A stretch of 13,759 bases of DNA. Origin: Acetobacteraceae bacterium (GTDB lineage: Bacteria; Pseudomonadota; Alphaproteobacteria; Acetobacterales; Acetobacteraceae). Below are positions 1 to 6,821 of this stretch, in pieces. The notes under the pieces were generated by a model that worked only from the letters and a program-made list of their open reading frames with translations, searched no databases and was not told the DNA's origin. The DNA lies in assembly GCA_027489135.1 (NCBI GenBank), contig JAIYAI010000281.1, positions 1 to 13,759 of the forward strand, written 5' to 3'. Position 1 is the first letter of the stretch; every line of letters begins with the position of its first letter. The translations under genes were made by a program, and so were the position numbers.

Positions 1-368
1 CAGTGGTGGACCTGACGGTGGGCCTGCCGATGGCACGAAGCGGCGACGTGCGCGCACTGGCCGTCACCGGCGCGCGGCGCAGCGCGCTGCTACCGGACCT
101 GCCGACGCTGCAGGAAGCGGGGCTCGCAGGCTACGACATCAGCGCCTGGATGGGCGCCTTCGCACCCACCGGCACGCCGGCCGAGGCGACGGACCGCATG
201 GGGGCGGCAATTCGCCAGGTACTGGGGGAAGCCGCGCTCGCCGCGCGCCTCGGCGAACTGGGCTTCGAGCCGACACCCGGCGACGCCGCAACGCTCGCCG
301 CCTTCGCCGAGGCCGAGCGCGCGCGGTGGAAGGAGATCGTGGCGGCGGCCAACATCACCGTGGAGTAG
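1..368 (+). CDS. Bug/TctC-family periplasmic solute receptor, C-terminal part (5' end outside window)
   Basis: The frame is open from the left edge (first complete codon at 3) to the TAG at 366-368, so only about the last 121 residues are present. They match the C-terminal lobe of Bug (TctC-like) extracytoplasmic receptors: the ALAVTGARRSALLPDLPTL segment, the family's 'alav(t)s..R...lPdvPTl.E.G' signature, then GYDISAWMGAFAPTGTPA and a helical tail rich in Ala and Glu. Such receptors bind carboxylates and related small molecules for tripartite tricarboxylate transporters, but most are orphans with no TctA/TctB membrane genes nearby, and none is seen here. The 3' end overlaps the convergent carboxymuconolactone-decarboxylase-like gene by 14 bases. 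The ligand cannot be read from this fragment. Confidence 0.85.
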   Translation, partial: VVDLTVGLPMARSGDVRALAVTGARRSALLPDLPTLQEAGLAGYDISAWMGAFAPTGTPAEATDRMGAAIRQVLGEAALAARLGELGFEPTPGDAATLAAFAEAERARWKEIVAAANITVE

Positions 369-1128
369 CGCCGAAGGCATCCCCCACCGCGGTCAGCCCC
401 TTCAGCATGAAGGCGAAGCCGGCATAGGGGCCGATCTGCACCACGGCCTCGATCACCTCCGCCTGCGTCGCGCCCATGTTGAGGGCGGAGAGGCTGAACT
501 TGCGCAGCAGGATCTCGTGGTCCAGCGCGGCGAAGGCCGCCACCGCCACCAGCGCGCGGGTCCGCTTGTCGAGGCCGGGGCGGTCCCATATCTCGCCATA
601 GGCGTGCTGCACCACCAGCGGGTAGATGCTGCCGGTGACGGGGTTGTCGGGTGCGGCATGCGCCTCGTCCTTGCGGGCGCCATGCAGAGCGGCCTGCTGC
701 GCGCGGCCGCGCTCCATCAGCGTCTCCAGCGGGTCCTCACGCGTGAGGGCCAGGGCATCGGCACCGATGCCCCGCGCGGCGAAGACCTCCAGCGCAACCT
801 CCAGCGCGGTCTCGGAGGCCGCGAAGCCGCGATAGATACCGGTCTGGATCAGCACCTCCGTGATGGCGCGCGGATCGAGGCCCATCTGCAGCGCGCCCGC
901 GACATGACGGCGCAACTGCTTCCAGTTCTGCATCGCCACCAGTGCGGCCAGCGTGCAGGCCATGCGGTCCGCGTGGCCGAGGCCGGGGCGGGTCCAGATG
1001 CTGCCATGCACCAGTTCCGCCATGAGGGCGCCGAAGCCGGCCGCCGGATTGGCCAGCGCCGCCTCGCCGGAGCCGAAGATCGCCCGCGCTTCGGCCTCGC
1101 CCTGCGCCCTGAGGTCCTGTCTCGTCAT
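355..1128 (-). CDS. Carboxymuconolactone decarboxylase (CMD) family protein with two CMD repeats
   Basis: This gene encodes 257 residues, starting at the ATG at 1128, which has GAGGG about 8 bases upstream, and ending in TGA at 355-357. Two copies of the all-helical CMD fold are visible. Repeat 1 runs from about W45 (WTRPGL) to QTGIYRGF (95-102). Repeat 2 runs from W181 (WDRPGL) to QIGPYAGF (231-238). Both keep the 'AL.MG....e..E...Q.g.Y.GF' pattern. The only cysteine is C58, so it lacks the CxxC of AhpD-type peroxidases. That fits a lactone decarboxylase-like or ring-degradation role better than peroxide defence. In repeat 1 H75 sits in the RRHVAGAL helix; the matching position in repeat 2 is F211, so only the first repeat may be catalytic. 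It lies 11 bases after the MFS gene and is probably co-transcribed with it. The exact substrate is unknown. Confidence 0.85.
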   Translation of the reverse strand: MTRQDLRAQGEAEARAIFGSGEAALANPAAGFGALMAELVHGSIWTRPGLGHADRMACTLAALVAMQNWKQLRRHVAGALQMGLDPRAITEVLIQTGIYRGFAASETALEVALEVFAARGIGADALALTREDPLETLMERGRAQQAALHGARKDEAHAAPDNPVTGSIYPLVVQHAYGEIWDRPGLDKRTRALVAVAAFAALDHEILLRKFSLSALNMGATQAEVIEAVVQIGPYAGFAFMLKGLTAVGDAFGATPR

Positions 1129-1139
1129 GCCCCGTTCCC

Positions 1140-2381
1140 TCACGCCATCGCCGGCGTCAGCCGCGCTGGCCGCGACCATTGCCGCAGCACCAGGAAGGCG
1201 ATGATCACCGTGTTCACCAGGTTGAGCGCGATGCCCGTAGCGAAGGCCGCGCCGTAGAATCCAGCCCAGTCGTAGATCACCGCCGCGAGCCATCCCCCCG
1301 CCGCCATGCCGGACCCCGTGAACAGCAGCACCACGGGAATGCGCCAGGACGCCTCGCTGGCCGGGAAGATCTCCCGCACCGTCAACACATAGGCCGGGAT
1401 CAACCCGCTGAAGCCGAGGCCGAAGGCCGCGGCGACGAAGAACAGCCCGGCCTCGTCCTGCGTCACCAGGAAACCCGCCATGCCGATCGCCTGCGCCACC
1501 GATCCGGCCAGGATGGTGCGCAGCCCGCCGATGCGGTCCGAGAGGATGCCCCAGAATTGTCGGCTGACGAAGGCGCAGATGGTCAGCAGCGACAGCATCG
1601 CCGCGCCGCGACTGCCCGCGATGCCGAGATCGCCGCAATAGGCGACCAGATGCCCCTGCGGCATCGCCATCGGCACGCAGCAGAGAAAGCCCGCTACCGC
1701 CAGCACCGCCATCGCCACGTTCGGCCGCATGCCCAGCACCTTCGCGCCGGATTGCGGCCCGACGGGCAGCGCGCCGGGTGCGGGCTTGGGCGGCACCGGC
1801 GGCGGCCGCAGCATCGCCAGCGATACCGTCACGATCACGCAGGCGACGACGATGCCGTAGCCGCGCATCATCTGCTGCCAGCCATAGCGCTCGATCAGCG
1901 CCTCGAAGATCGCGGGCCAGACCGCGGCGGCGACGTATTGCCCGGAGGAGACGAGCGCGAGCGCGGTGCCACGCCGCTTGTCGAACCACCCCGTGATGTA
2001 CACGTAGAGCGGCGCATTCAGCGCGGCATTGCCGATCAGCCCCATGAAGAGGCCGTGGCCGACCCACAACTGCCAGGGCTCCCCGCCGGCCGAGAGGTTG
2101 AGCCCGGTCCCGATCATGCAGGCGCCGAAGGCGACGACCCAGCGGATGCCAATGCGCTCCGCCACCTGCCCCATGGCAATGCCGCCCACCGCCGTGCCGA
2201 ACCAGGCCAGCGCGAAGGCGAGCCCGGGGATGGAGCGCACGCCGCCCATGTCCTCGGCGATGGAACGCAGCCCCACCACGGTGATCAGCGGCCCGCCGAA
2301 GGACAGCGTCATCAGCGCCAGCGTCGTGATGGCCATGACCCAGGAGAGCCTGGTCTCCACGCTGGCAGGTGCACCCGGCAT
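1140..2381 (-). CDS. MFS transporter, monocarboxylate/OFA-like
   Basis: This 413-residue, 12-helix major facilitator is read from the ATG at 2381, with GGGGGAGA about 10 bases upstream, to TGA at 1140-1142. MFS signature A appears as GQVAERIGIRWVV (about 71-83), and its second-half counterpart is GILSDRIGGLRTIL. The family-typical cytosolic GWFDKRRGTALAL (about 131-143) and a Pro-rich central loop (about 191-218) are also present. The GWF.KRRG.A pattern is seen in oxalate/formate-antiporter-like and monocarboxylate-transporter-like MFS proteins, so an organic acid is a reasonable guess. The CMD-family gene follows 11 bases downstream, and a Bug receptor gene diverges upstream. The three together suggest uptake and processing of a carboxylate or lactone, but this is inferred from context only. 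Confidence 0.88.
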   Translation of the reverse strand: MPGAPASVETRLSWVMAITTLALMTLSFGGPLITVVGLRSIAEDMGGVRSIPGLAFALAWFGTAVGGIAMGQVAERIGIRWVVAFGACMIGTGLNLSAGGEPWQLWVGHGLFMGLIGNAALNAPLYVYITGWFDKRRGTALALVSSGQYVAAAVWPAIFEALIERYGWQQMMRGYGIVVACVIVTVSLAMLRPPPVPPKPAPGALPVGPQSGAKVLGMRPNVAMAVLAVAGFLCCVPMAMPQGHLVAYCGDLGIAGSRGAAMLSLLTICAFVSRQFWGILSDRIGGLRTILAGSVAQAIGMAGFLVTQDEAGLFFVAAAFGLGFSGLIPAYVLTVREIFPASEASWRIPVVLLFTGSGMAAGGWLAAVIYDWAGFYGAAFATGIALNLVNTVIIAFLVLRQWSRPARLTPAMA

Positions 2382-2418
2382 CGTCGGCCGTCTCTCCCCC
2401 GTTTCCGGGACTCTGCGG

Positions 2419-2435
2419 CGGATCGGCGGGATCCG
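2419..2435. promoter_or_regulatory. Inverted repeat in divergent intergenic region, possible operator
   Basis: Between the divergent MFS (start 2381) and Bug (start 2514) genes lies a perfect 6-bp inverted repeat, CGGATC-GGCGG-GATCCG. A wider pair, TTCCGG (2403-2408) and CCGGAA (2433-2438), encloses it. Its place between two divergent genes fits a regulator-binding site shared by both. No regulator gene is in the window and no convincing -35/-10 pair is visible. Short inverted repeats arise easily in DNA this rich in G and C, so this is tentative. Confidence 0.25.
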
Positions 2436-2513
2436 GAAGGGGTACGCAACCGAGGCTTGAATCCGGGCCACGCCCTGGCGCAGGCTGGCCGCAACGAGAC
2501 TGGGAGGAATGCC

Positions 2514-3494
2514 ATGACCACACGCCGCAGCTTCGGCGCCGGTGCGCTCGGCCTGCTGGCCGCGCCCCGCATCGCCGCCGCGCAGTCCGCGCCCCCCTGG
2601 CCGCAGGAGCGGCCCATCGAGGTAATTGTTCCGGTCAATCCCGGCGGACCGCTCGACGGCATGGTGCGGCTGATCCTGCCGCATGTCGCCGAGCGCATCC
2701 CGGGCCTGCGCTACGTGGTGACGAACCGCGTCGGCGCGGGCGGGCAGATCGGGCTGGAGGCCACCTTCAACGCCGCGCCGGACGGCTACACCATCGGCGC
2801 GACCTCGATGCCGGTACAGCAGACGATGCCGCTGGAGCGGCCCGTGCGGTACCGCGCCCTGGGCTTCACCTTCATCGCCAACGTCGTCGACGACGCCAAT
2901 GCCTTCTACGTACCAGCCAGCAGCCCGATCCGCAGCGTCGCCGACCTGATCGCCGCGGCCAGGGCGCGACCGGGCCAGATCGGGTGCGGCAGCACCGGGA
3001 TCGGCAGCGACGACCACATCTTCCTGATGGCCTTCGAGAGCCTGGCCGGCATCCCGCCCCTGGTGCACGTGCCCTTCACCGGGGCGGCGCCGCTCTTCGC
3101 GCAGATGCTGGGCGGGCATCTCGAGCTCGCCGCGGTCAACATCCATGACGGCGTCGCGCAGATCCGCGAGGGCAAGCTGCGGGCCCTGGCGACGGCGGCG
3201 CCGCAGCGCGTGGCCGCGCTGCCGGAGGTGCCGACGATGCGGGAACTCGGCTTCGACCTGGTGATGGGGGCGGCGCGCGGCTTCCTCGGACCGCCGGGCA
3301 TGCCGCCGGCCGTCGCGCGGGCGCTGGAGGGTGCCTTCGCCGGCGCCATGGCGGATCCGGGCTTCCAGCGCGACGCGGCGCGCATGTTCATGCCGCTGCG
3401 GCCGCTGACCGGCGCCGCCTACGCATCGATGGCGCAGGAGACGGACGACATGGTCCGCGATCTCTGGACGAAGCGGCCCTGGCGGGAGCGATAG
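2514..3494 (+). CDS. Bug/TctC-family tripartite tricarboxylate transporter receptor
   Basis: This is a complete 326-residue receptor, the usual Bug length. The ATG at 2514 has a strong GGGAGG 6 bases upstream. The N-terminus MTTRRSFGAGALGLLAAP carries twin arginines (R4-R5) before a short hydrophobic stretch and an AAA-Q site near residue 23, so export is likely through Tat, followed by periplasmic residence. Family landmarks are IEVIVPVNPGGPLDGM (about 35-50), NRVGAGGQIGLE followed by PDGYTIG (71-95), VPFTGAAPLFAQMLGGHLE, the ALATAAPQRVAALPEVPTM segment and the FLGPPGMP hinge. These proteins capture carboxylates or similar metabolites. No TctA/TctB genes are adjacent, so this is an orphan receptor. 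It diverges from the MFS/CMD pair and may share their regulation. The ligand is unknown. Confidence 0.92.
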   Translation: MTTRRSFGAGALGLLAAPRIAAAQSAPPWPQERPIEVIVPVNPGGPLDGMVRLILPHVAERIPGLRYVVTNRVGAGGQIGLEATFNAAPDGYTIGATSMPVQQTMPLERPVRYRALGFTFIANVVDDANAFYVPASSPIRSVADLIAAARARPGQIGCGSTGIGSDDHIFLMAFESLAGIPPLVHVPFTGAAPLFAQMLGGHLELAAVNIHDGVAQIREGKLRALATAAPQRVAALPEVPTMRELGFDLVMGAARGFLGPPGMPPAVARALEGAFAGAMADPGFQRDAARMFMPLRPLTGAAYASMAQETDDMVRDLWTKRPWRER

Positions 3495-3598
3495 GTCCTC
3501 CCCCCGAGGGACCCATCGGCCCGCGCCGCGACCACCCCAGTTGAACCGGACGCCGTGCCGGGGCAGGAAGGCAGCCGGCACTCCGGAGACCCCGCCCC

Positions 3599-4546
3599 AT
3601 GGCGAAGACTTTGAAGGTCGCGGTCCAGATGGACCCGATCGAGAGCATCAACATCGACGCCGACAGCACCTTCGCCCTGATGCTGGAGGCGCAGGCCCGC
3701 GGCCATGTCATGTGGCACTACCACGTCCGCGACCTGGCGCTGGCTAACAAGCGCGTCGTCGCCCGCGCCCAGCCGGTGACGGTCGAGCGGAAGAAGGGCG
3801 CCCACTGGTCCTTCGGGCCGGAGGAGGAGCTCGACCTCGCCCAGGTGGACGTGGTGCTGATGCGCCAGGACCCGCCCTTCGACATGGCGTACATCACGGC
3901 CACCCATATCCTGGAACACATCCACCCGAAGACCCTGGTGGTGAACGACCCGGCCAGCGTGCGCAACGCACCGGAGAAGCTCTTCGTCACCCATTTCCCG
4001 GAGCTGATGCCGGAGACGCTGGTGACGGCCGATCGGCGGCAGATCATGGCGTTCCGCCAGAAGCACGGCGACATCATCGTCAAGCCGCTCTTCGGCAATG
4101 GCGGCGCGGGCGTCTTCCACCTGCGCCCGGACGATCCCAACCTGAACTCCCTGGTCGAGATGTTCACCGAGCGCTCGCGCGAGCCGCTGGTGGTGCAGAA
4201 ATACGTCCCCGATGTCCGCAAGGGTGACAAGCGCATCATCCTGGTCGACGGCGTGGCGATGGGCGCGATCAACCGCGTTCCCGCGGCGGGGGAGGCGCGG
4301 TCGAACATGCATGTCGGCGGCCGGCCGGAACCGACCACGCTGACCGACCGGGAGAAGGAGATCTGTGCGGCCATCGGGCCGGAGCTGAAGGCGCGGGGGA
4401 TGATCTTCGTCGGCATCGACGTGATCGGCGGGTACCTGACGGAGATCAACGTCACCTCGCCGACCGGCCTGCAGGAGATCGCGCGCTTCGACGGCATCCA
4501 CCTCGAGCAGGCGATCTGGGACGCGATCGAGGCGAAGCGCCGGTAG
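3599..4546 (+). CDS. gshB: Glutathione synthetase (ATP-grasp)
   Basis: This enzyme catalyses the second step of glutathione synthesis in the cytoplasm: gamma-glutamylcysteine + glycine + ATP gives glutathione. Its 315 residues nearly equal the 316 of the E. coli enzyme. Clear landmarks are LMRQDPPFDMAYI (87-99), NDPASVRNAPEKLF (116-129), the glycine-rich ATP-grasp loop VKPLFGNGGAGVFHL (161-175), QKYVPDVRKGDKRI (200-213), the NRVP..GE.RSN.HVGG segment (225-241) and the metal-binding GIDVIGGYLTEINVTSPTG (272-290). The start is the ATG at 3599, with CGGAG about 11 bases upstream. It stands alone: a Bug receptor lies 104 bases upstream on the same strand and an unrelated convergent gene lies downstream, so it is probably transcribed separately or by read-through. 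Confidence 0.97.
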   Translation: MAKTLKVAVQMDPIESINIDADSTFALMLEAQARGHVMWHYHVRDLALANKRVVARAQPVTVERKKGAHWSFGPEEELDLAQVDVVLMRQDPPFDMAYITATHILEHIHPKTLVVNDPASVRNAPEKLFVTHFPELMPETLVTADRRQIMAFRQKHGDIIVKPLFGNGGAGVFHLRPDDPNLNSLVEMFTERSREPLVVQKYVPDVRKGDKRIILVDGVAMGAINRVPAAGEARSNMHVGGRPEPTTLTDREKEICAAIGPELKARGMIFVGIDVIGGYLTEINVTSPTGLQEIARFDGIHLEQAIWDAIEAKRR

Positions 4547-4552
4547 GCATGG

Positions 4553-4572
4553 CGGCCGGCATCAGCCGGCCG
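4553..4572. terminator. GC-rich hairpin after gshB, candidate transcription end
   Basis: Six bases after the gshB stop there is a perfect 8-bp stem, CGGCCGGC and GCCGGCCG, around an ATCA loop. It lies between convergent genes (gshB and the GT-C-like gene), where both transcripts should end. No T-run follows on either strand, so it is not a textbook Rho-independent terminator. It could still stall polymerase or protect 3' ends. A weaker 6-bp repeat, TGCGGC (4614-4619) and GCCGCA (4632-4637), lies nearer the minus-strand gene. Confidence 0.4.
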
Positions 4573-4659
4573 GTCGAAGCACCATCCCAAACGCTGCTTC
4601 GCGCCACCGGCAGTGCGGCGGAGCCAGCAGTGCCGCAACAAGGCTGCGGATGATACCTG

Positions 4660-6174
4660 TCATGGCACCGCGGGGCGGTGCACGGTCATGTAGGCGCGGC
4701 GATCCCGCACCGGATAGGCCTCGGCGATCGCGGCGGCCACGGCGGGATTGTAGCGGGAGCGGAAGACGTCGCTATCGGGCGTGTCCTCGGTGACGATCAA
4801 GGCGAATGCGCGCGCGCGGATGCGGTCGACGATCAGCCGCTCGTCCCACTGCCCGGTGGAGGCAAGCTCGGCGAAGATCGCGGCCTCCCAGGGCACGGGT
4901 TTGCCCGCCTGCAGCAGCAGCACCATGTCGTCCGACAGCACCGGCCCGGATGCCGCACGGATCTCCTCCAGCAGCGTCGACCGCTCCTGCCGGTGCAGCG
5001 CGAGGTCGGCGGCGGCGATGGGCGGGCCGCCCAGGAGCAGCGGCGGCAGGAGCAGCAGCGCGGGCAGCGGTCCGACGCGCTCCGCACCGCTCTCCGCGGC
5101 AGGCCGCAGCATGTGCGCGACGAGCAGGCCGACGAGGAGCGAGGCCCAGCACAGCCACTCGATGCCGTAGTTCAGGTTGGCGCCGGACTTGCCGAGCAGG
5201 CCGAGCGACAGGGTCGTGATGCCAAGCGCGGCGCAAACCATGATCAGCAGCAGCAGATGCGGGGCGGCCCCGATCTCCCGCCGGCGCGTTACCGCAGTCC
5301 AGACCGGGCCCAGCACGCCCGGCACCACGCGGAACAGTGCGAGCGCCGCGAGCAGCGCCGGCACGCCGCCGACATGCAGCGCGAAGTCGCCGAGATGCTC
5401 GATCAGGTGCCACAGGCTGAAACGGTTGACGTTGTAGGTGACGATGTGGCGGAAGAATCCTCCCTCCGTCGCCAGCACCAGCGCGGTGAAGCCGATCGCA
5501 CCGAGCGACAGGCCGAGGACCATCGCGCGCACCGCGTCCCGCGGCCGCGTCAGCAGCAGGCCGAGGACGATCGCCGCCGACGCCGCGACGGCCGTGTGCT
5601 TGGTGAAGACAGCGAGCACCGAGAGCAGCACCGCGAGATACAGCCGACGCGGCGCCCCTGCGGAATGCGCGGCGAGGACGACAGCGCCGAGGCTGCAGGC
5701 GATGGCGACCATGTCCACCCGGGCGACGGCGCCCCAGAGCGAGACGATCGGCGCGGTCAGCACCAGCATCGCCGCGACGAAAGCGCCGGCCAACCGTGCC
5801 CGCGGCGCCAGGCCATGGCAGAGCACCCAGCAGCCGAAGCCGAGCAGCGCGATGACGCAGGTCGTCGCCGTCAGGCTCGTCGCGCGACCGGCGAGAAGCG
5901 GCTCCACCCCCAGTGCGACCAACCCGTGCACCAGCAGCAGGTAGACCGGCGGGTAGTGGAAGACGATGAAGGGATAGGCGGTGATGTCGCCATAGGCGCG
6001 CGGCCCGGGGACGAGCAGCGCCTGCTGCAGGACGATGCCCTCGCCATAGTCGAGGCCGAAGGGGTACCGCGCCATGGCGAGCAGCCAGGCCGCGCTTTCG
6101 GCGCCGCGCCAGGCGAGCGCGGCCAGCACGAGGCCGATAATGGCCGGCGCGAGCCAGCCCGGACCGAACCGCAT
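4660..6174 (-). CDS. Multi-pass GT-C-type (family 39-like) glycosyltransferase
   Basis: This 504-residue integral membrane protein, ATG at 6174, has roughly ten or more hydrophobic segments and a soluble C-terminal part of about 120 residues. The first extracytoplasmic loop contains GLDYGEG (D42, E45). An acidic residue here is the usual catalytic position of GT-C enzymes (PMT/ArnT type), which use polyprenyl-phosphate sugars. YPFIVFHYPPVYLLLVHGL follows, typical of GT39-like proteins of unknown acceptor. It starts 2 bases after the methyltransferase stop and is the last gene of the minus-strand run. Together with the upstream GT2 and methyltransferase it points to sugar transfer to an envelope lipid or polymer. 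Donor and acceptor cannot be told from sequence, and family assignment rests on topology and the loop motif. Confidence 0.75.
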   Translation of the reverse strand: MRFGPGWLAPAIIGLVLAALAWRGAESAAWLLAMARYPFGLDYGEGIVLQQALLVPGPRAYGDITAYPFIVFHYPPVYLLLVHGLVALGVEPLLAGRATSLTATTCVIALLGFGCWVLCHGLAPRARLAGAFVAAMLVLTAPIVSLWGAVARVDMVAIACSLGAVVLAAHSAGAPRRLYLAVLLSVLAVFTKHTAVAASAAIVLGLLLTRPRDAVRAMVLGLSLGAIGFTALVLATEGGFFRHIVTYNVNRFSLWHLIEHLGDFALHVGGVPALLAALALFRVVPGVLGPVWTAVTRRREIGAAPHLLLLIMVCAALGITTLSLGLLGKSGANLNYGIEWLCWASLLVGLLVAHMLRPAAESGAERVGPLPALLLLPPLLLGGPPIAAADLALHRQERSTLLEEIRAASGPVLSDDMVLLLQAGKPVPWEAAIFAELASTGQWDERLIVDRIRARAFALIVTEDTPDSDVFRSRYNPAVAAAIAEAYPVRDRRAYMTVHRPAVP

Positions 6175-6176
6175 GG

Positions 6177-6821
6177 TCAGGCGGTGCCTCGGGGTCGCGC
6201 GCGCAGGAACATCTGCTTGCCGCCGGGCTTGACGGGGGAGGCGAGCCAGAGCCGGATCAGCAGCGGCGAGACGGGCAGGCGCGACTTGACGGTGAGCGGC
6301 ATGAAGCGCGGCGCGACGTCGAACACTTCGAAGCCATGCGCCTCCAGGAAGTCCTTCAGCCCGATGTCGGACCAGGCGGTGACATGGGTGTAGTCGTCCC
6401 AGTACTCGCGGTAGGCGAAGCGCCAGTTGGGCTGCAGGATGTTCAGCGTGCCGCGCGGCGAGAGGCGCGGGCGCAGCGCCGCGAGCAGCCCCGCCAGCGC
6501 GTCCTGGGTCATGTGCTCGAAGAGGTTGGAGGCAAAGGCGAAGTCGACGGCGCCGTCCCCGAGGAAGCCGAGATCGGCGGCGTCCCCCACATGCGTCTCG
6601 ACGCCGGGTGCGACGTGCCGGGTGAAGCCGGGCCAGGCGTCGACGGCGATGCGGCGTGCGGCGGCGACGCTGTTGATGAAGTCGCCATAGCCGCAGCCGA
6701 GGTCGAGGACGCAGTCCCCGGGCGCCACCAGGCGGCTGAAATGGTGGCGCCAGAGCGTCTGCCAGACGATGGCGCGCCGCGCATCCTGCACGAAGCGCGT
6801 GTCGTGGTAGCCTTCGCTCAC
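6177..6821 (-). CDS. Class I SAM-dependent methyltransferase
   Basis: This is a 214-residue cytosolic enzyme. The chosen start is the GTG at 6821, which overlaps the TGA of the upstream glycosyltransferase as GTGA and has GGGAGAGGG a few bases upstream. A longer frame reaching 6947 lies inside the glycosyltransferase gene and gives an unconserved-looking Arg/Gln-rich extension. The Rossmann SAM site is VLDLGCGYGDF (38-48), with the acidic end of strand 2 at D61 (AVDAWPG), GDAADL (79-84), SNLFEHM (98-104) and the post-catalytic LQPNWRFAYREYWDDYTH region (129-146). The SNLFEHM/QPN.RY-like pattern is common in methyltransferases of glycan clusters. With glycosyltransferases on both sides, a sugar or lipid-linked glycan is the likely substrate (inference). 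Confidence 0.85.
   Translation of the reverse strand: MSEGYHDTRFVQDARRAIVWQTLWRHHFSRLVAPGDCVLDLGCGYGDFINSVAAARRIAVDAWPGFTRHVAPGVETHVGDAADLGFLGDGAVDFAFASNLFEHMTQDALAGLLAALRPRLSPRGTLNILQPNWRFAYREYWDDYTHVTAWSDIGLKDFLEAHGFEVFDVAPRFMPLTVKSRLPVSPLLIRLWLASPVKPGGKQMFLRARPRGTA

Noticed and set aside
1179..2513. Upstream in-frame extension of the Bug receptor at 2514
   Set aside because: The extension is an antisense reading of the MFS gene. The ATG at 2514 has a strong ribosome site and begins a signal peptide.
355..2523. Single 722-codon minus-strand frame spanning the CMD and MFS genes
   Set aside because: Only the last 257 codons look like protein. The rest is an out-of-frame reading of the MFS gene, so it is not a fusion.
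3494..3513. GGTCC/GGACC hairpin after the Bug gene as a terminator
   Set aside because: The stem is only 5 bp around a C-rich loop and lacks a T-run. It is too weak to call.
3419..4501. 360-codon minus-strand frame opposite gshB
   Set aside because: gshB is certain on the plus strand; the antisense product has Asp/His/Arg-biased composition and no motif.
4678..6393. Very long plus-strand open frame (571 codons) opposite the GT-C-like gene
   Set aside because: Its product is Arg/Gln/His-rich with no domain, and the opposite strand has a clear membrane protein. This is the usual open antisense frame of high-GC coding DNA.
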